Assembly: GCA_900550545.1 (NCBI GenBank)
Contig: URSS01000052.1
Coordinates: 1 to 16,612, forward strand
Reading direction: 5' to 3'
DNA from: an uncultured Lachnobacterium sp.
GTDB lineage: Bacteria; Bacillota; Clostridia; Lachnospirales; Lachnospiraceae
Length of the DNA stretch: 16,612 nt
A program made the position numbers and the translations under genes. Below the pieces are notes generated by a model. The model ran no database searches and had not been told where the DNA came from. It was given only the letters and a program-made list of their open reading frames with translations. How positions within the stretch are numbered: position 1 is the first letter of the stretch; each line of letters begins with the position of its first letter. Below are positions 15,323 to 16,612 of the stretch, in pieces.

Positions 15323-15589
15323 TCATACTGTCATCTGTCCGTCTACGATATTTACAAGCAAATCTAAGTCTGTGTTTACCTGTTTTTCCAGTTCCCTAAG
15401 CGACAGACATGGCTTTTTGCCCTTTGGAAGTTTGTCCGTAGGCTCCAGTTTCCAACTGTATACAAAATGTGGTTTTCCATCAATGTGATATTTATATTGA
15501 TATTTTCCATCCGCTCTTACACTCTCTCCCGGTCTTAATACTCTACGCTTGGAATCCCGCCTTGTCTGTCCTCTTCCTGCCTTTGCCAT
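15323..15589 (-). CDS. N-terminal, arm-binding fragment of the integrase
   Basis: An 88-residue open part before the TGA. RRDSKRRVLRPGESVRADGKYQYKY and FVYSWKLEPTDKLPKGKK match the three-stranded-sheet DNA-binding domain of Tn916 Int, which binds repeats away from the crossover site. With good translation signals this fragment should be made even if the TGA is a true stop. It could then compete for arm sites without catalysing recombination. Confidence 0.6.
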   Translation of the reverse strand: MAKAGRGQTRRDSKRRVLRPGESVRADGKYQYKYHIDGKPHFVYSWKLEPTDKLPKGKKPCLSLRELEKQVNTDLDLLVNIVDGQMTV

Positions 15590-15798
15590 TATACCCGCCT
15601 CCTTAGTTCTGGATGGTTACGCAGATACCTTTCAAAGGCTACACGAAGAATCAGCTTGCGTTCTCCGTAGTATGCCAGAAAATCTTCTCCATCCGTATTA
15701 TTCAATAAATCATAAAATTTTCTCCGGCTCAGAACAAAATATTCAATTGCCTCAGAAGGATTTAAAATATCTTTTTCTGCTAAACTTGGTCTTGCCAT
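15589..15798 (-). CDS. Small excisionase-like DNA-binding protein next to the integrase
   Basis: A 69-residue winged-helix-type protein beginning MARPSLAEKDILNPSEAIEY, with RRKFYDLLN and AYYGERKLILRVAFERYL. It resembles the short excisionase-type proteins that precede Tn916-like integrases, which bend DNA and favour excision. I chose the start at 15798 because AAAGGAA lies about 10 bases upstream. A longer start at 15837 would include this site. Its stop overlaps the integrase start by one base (TAATG), so the two are probably translated together. Confidence 0.75.
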   Translation of the reverse strand: MARPSLAEKDILNPSEAIEYFVLSRRKFYDLLNNTDGEDFLAYYGERKLILRVAFERYLRNHPELRRRV

Positions 15799-15908
15799 AA
15801 AATCACATTCCTTTCTGCCAAAAATGGCTGTTTTCAAGGGCTTTCGGGGTCATCCTATGTTCGCTCTTATGCCCTGTAATAGCAACTACTTTCGGCAGAT
15901 AAAAGGAA

Positions 15909-16127
15909 CTATATTTCTGAAGAATTAAGGATAAATTCTTCGAACTTCGGGCGGATGATCAGGAATCTGTTTCCACAGTACACCGCCACCGTTCCAAGGT
16001 TATCCTCTGCAATTCTTCTCAGTTTCTTTATACCAATATTAAAATAAGCTGCTGCGTCCTTGATGGTGAGCATATACTTCTCACTAACAGGCACAGCATC
16101 ATCCTTTTTAGTTTCAACTAAATGCAT
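15909..16127 (-). CDS. Tn916 Xis-like excisionase
   Basis: A 72-residue protein with the Xis pattern: YMLTIKDAAAYFNIGIKKLRR (helix-turn-helix, about 19-39), then a wing with NRFLIIRPKFEEFI. Tn916 Xis has the same EKYTLTIEEASKYFRIG-type arrangement. It would bind near the element ends and direct the integrase toward excision. The ATG at 16127 is chosen because GGGAGGT sits seven bases upstream; an in-frame GTG at 16136 overlaps that site. It follows the capsid gene by 58 bases. The 110 bases between it and the next small gene contain no gene I can support. Confidence 0.8.
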   Translation of the reverse strand: MHLVETKKDDAVPVSEKYMLTIKDAAAYFNIGIKKLRRIAEDNLGTVAVYCGNRFLIIRPKFEEFILNSSEI

Positions 16128-16141
16128 TATGCCCACCTCCC

Positions 16142-16169
16142 AGCCGGAGCAGATTACTCTCCTCCGGCT
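16142..16169. other. Hairpin between the capsid gene and xis
   Basis: AGCCGGAG (16142-16149) and CTCCGGCT (16162-16169) form a perfect 8-bp stem with a 12-base loop. On the minus strand it directly precedes the xis ribosome binding site and has no U-tract. A role in ending capsid transcripts or in controlling xis translation is possible. Confidence 0.55.
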
Positions 16170-16185
16170 AATATAGATTTATGTG

Positions 16186-16551
16186 TTATGAAAGCTTGAG
16201 AACCTTAATCGCCTCAGAACGAAGAAGTCTTGCATCAAGATATTCACAAGCTAAATATCCTGTCTGCTGAGAAAGAGCAAACTTCTCAGCAAGTGTTCTA
16301 ACCAAAATGCCACTACGATTTACAATCCAGTAATAGCTGAAATCATCAAACGCAATCGGCTTATTTTCATTATTCACATTTGACATGAACTCTGAAATAA
16401 ATACTGACTTTCCGAAGATAGTATCAGCATTGTGGTTCCAGATATAATTACCATCTGCATCCTTAAGCTTACGAAGAACAAGTGCCGTCTCGTCATTCAT
16501 TACCCATTTTTTGCATTTATTAATAGCATCGATTGTTTCACAAAAAAAGTC
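16186..16551 (-). CDS. HK97-fold major capsid protein, C-terminal part only
   Basis: The last 121 residues of a phage major capsid protein; the N-terminal part lies beyond the contig. Recognisable family segments are KWVMNDETALVLRKLKDADG, YIWNHNADTIFGKSVFISEFM, NKPIAFDDFSYYWIVNRSG, and the ending GYLACEYLDARLLRSEAIKVL, matching the A-domain and P-domain end of HK97-type capsids. The frame is open back to 16551, where an in-frame TAA (16552-16554) appears. Dropping one A there gives E-V-V-D-F-F-C-E-T, a natural continuation, so an error near the read end is likely. ATG at 16500 is internal to the protein (WVMND), not a start. It lies upstream of the excision/integration genes in the same orientation. 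Confidence 0.85.
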   Translation of the reverse strand, partial: DFFCETIDAINKCKKWVMNDETALVLRKLKDADGNYIWNHNADTIFGKSVFISEFMSNVNNENKPIAFDDFSYYWIVNRSGILVRTLAEKFALSQQTGYLACEYLDARLLRSEAIKVLKLS

Positions 16552-16563
16552 TTACCACTTCCC

Positions 16564-16612
16564 CTGTCTCTTATACACATCTCCGAGCCCACGAGACTAA
16601 GGCGAATCTCGT
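16564..16612 (+). other. Nextera sequencing adapter with i7 index (artefact)
   Basis: CTGTCTCTTATACACATCT (16564-16582) is the Tn5 mosaic-end sequence used in Nextera libraries. CCGAGCCCACGAGAC (16583-16597), the 8-base index TAAGGCGA (16598-16605, known as N701) and ATCTCGT (16606-16612) follow, the start of the Illumina P7 tail. It is untrimmed read-through and not part of the genome. True sequence ends at or before 16563. Confidence 0.98.

Larger units (their letters stand above)
14309..15589 (-). pseudogene. Tn916-family tyrosine integrase split by one in-frame TGA
   Basis: A continuous reading frame of 427 codons matches the Tn916 Int layout: arm-binding N-terminal domain, core-binding SAM-like domain, catalytic domain. 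It is broken by TGA at codon 89 (15323-15325) between QMTV and ELVDRYLKTKTGV, with no frameshift. In the joined numbering the catalytic residues are all present: R229, K268, H348, R351, H374, Y384. The rest of the gene shows no decay, so the stop could be a very recent mutation (for example from CGA, TGC, GGA or AGA), a base-calling error, or a read-through codon. If real and unsuppressed, the element cannot make normal full-length integrase. The start overlaps the stop of the upstream small gene (TAATG), after AAGGAGG. Confidence 0.85.

Noticed and set aside
16498..16563. In another minus-strand frame the contig end reads G-S-G-K-T-F-F-V-K, like a Walker A motif
   Set aside because: The frame stops after about 20 codons at TAA, while the capsid frame matches a known family and explains the same bases with one base error.
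1..16612. CRISPR array
   Set aside because: No regularly spaced direct repeats or cas genes are present. The only repeats are the two hairpin elements 8.5 kb apart.

Overview
The window looks like a chromosomal contig of a low-to-mid GC Clostridia member, most likely a Lachnospiraceae-type gut Firmicute. The evidence is strong GGAGG ribosome binding sites, a T-box leader on aspS, indirect aminoacylation genes (gatCAB), and a Tn916-type integrase module. The genus is inference. Every gene I can support lies on the minus strand. The forward-strand open frames are shadows.

Region by region, in plus coordinates (transcription runs from high to low): 1-62 holds a two-hairpin repeat cut by the contig start. 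63-3540 is an SbcC/SbcD-like DNA repair pair of the YhaN/YhaO type. 3704-5122 is an unusual, long ClpX-type unfoldase with its own promoter and terminator. 5300-10382 is an aspS-gatC-gatA-gatB operon controlled by a T-box riboswitch (about 10444-10745). A second copy of the two-hairpin repeat sits between aspS and gatC. The AspRS carries the His that marks non-discriminating enzymes, so synthetase and amidotransferase probably make Asn-tRNA(Asn) together. 10816-13060 is a three-gene unit: low-molecular-weight tyrosine phosphatase, a protein of unknown function, and a Y-family DNA polymerase.

From about 13.2 kb the sequence becomes more AT-rich and turns into a mobile element. In transcription order it has the C-terminal part of an HK97-fold major capsid protein (broken by the contig end), two small excisionase/MerR-like DNA-binding proteins, a Tn916-family tyrosine integrase split by one in-frame TGA, and an Abi_2/HEPN abortive-infection gene with its own promoter. 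A capsid gene that directly precedes xis-int, with no tail genes between them, is unlike an ordinary prophage. It suggests a capsid-encoding satellite or relic with anti-phage cargo.

The last 49 bases (16564-16612) are not biological. They are Nextera transposase adapter plus an i7 index, so the contig end is read-through artefact. The bases just before it also contain a probable one-base error in the capsid frame.
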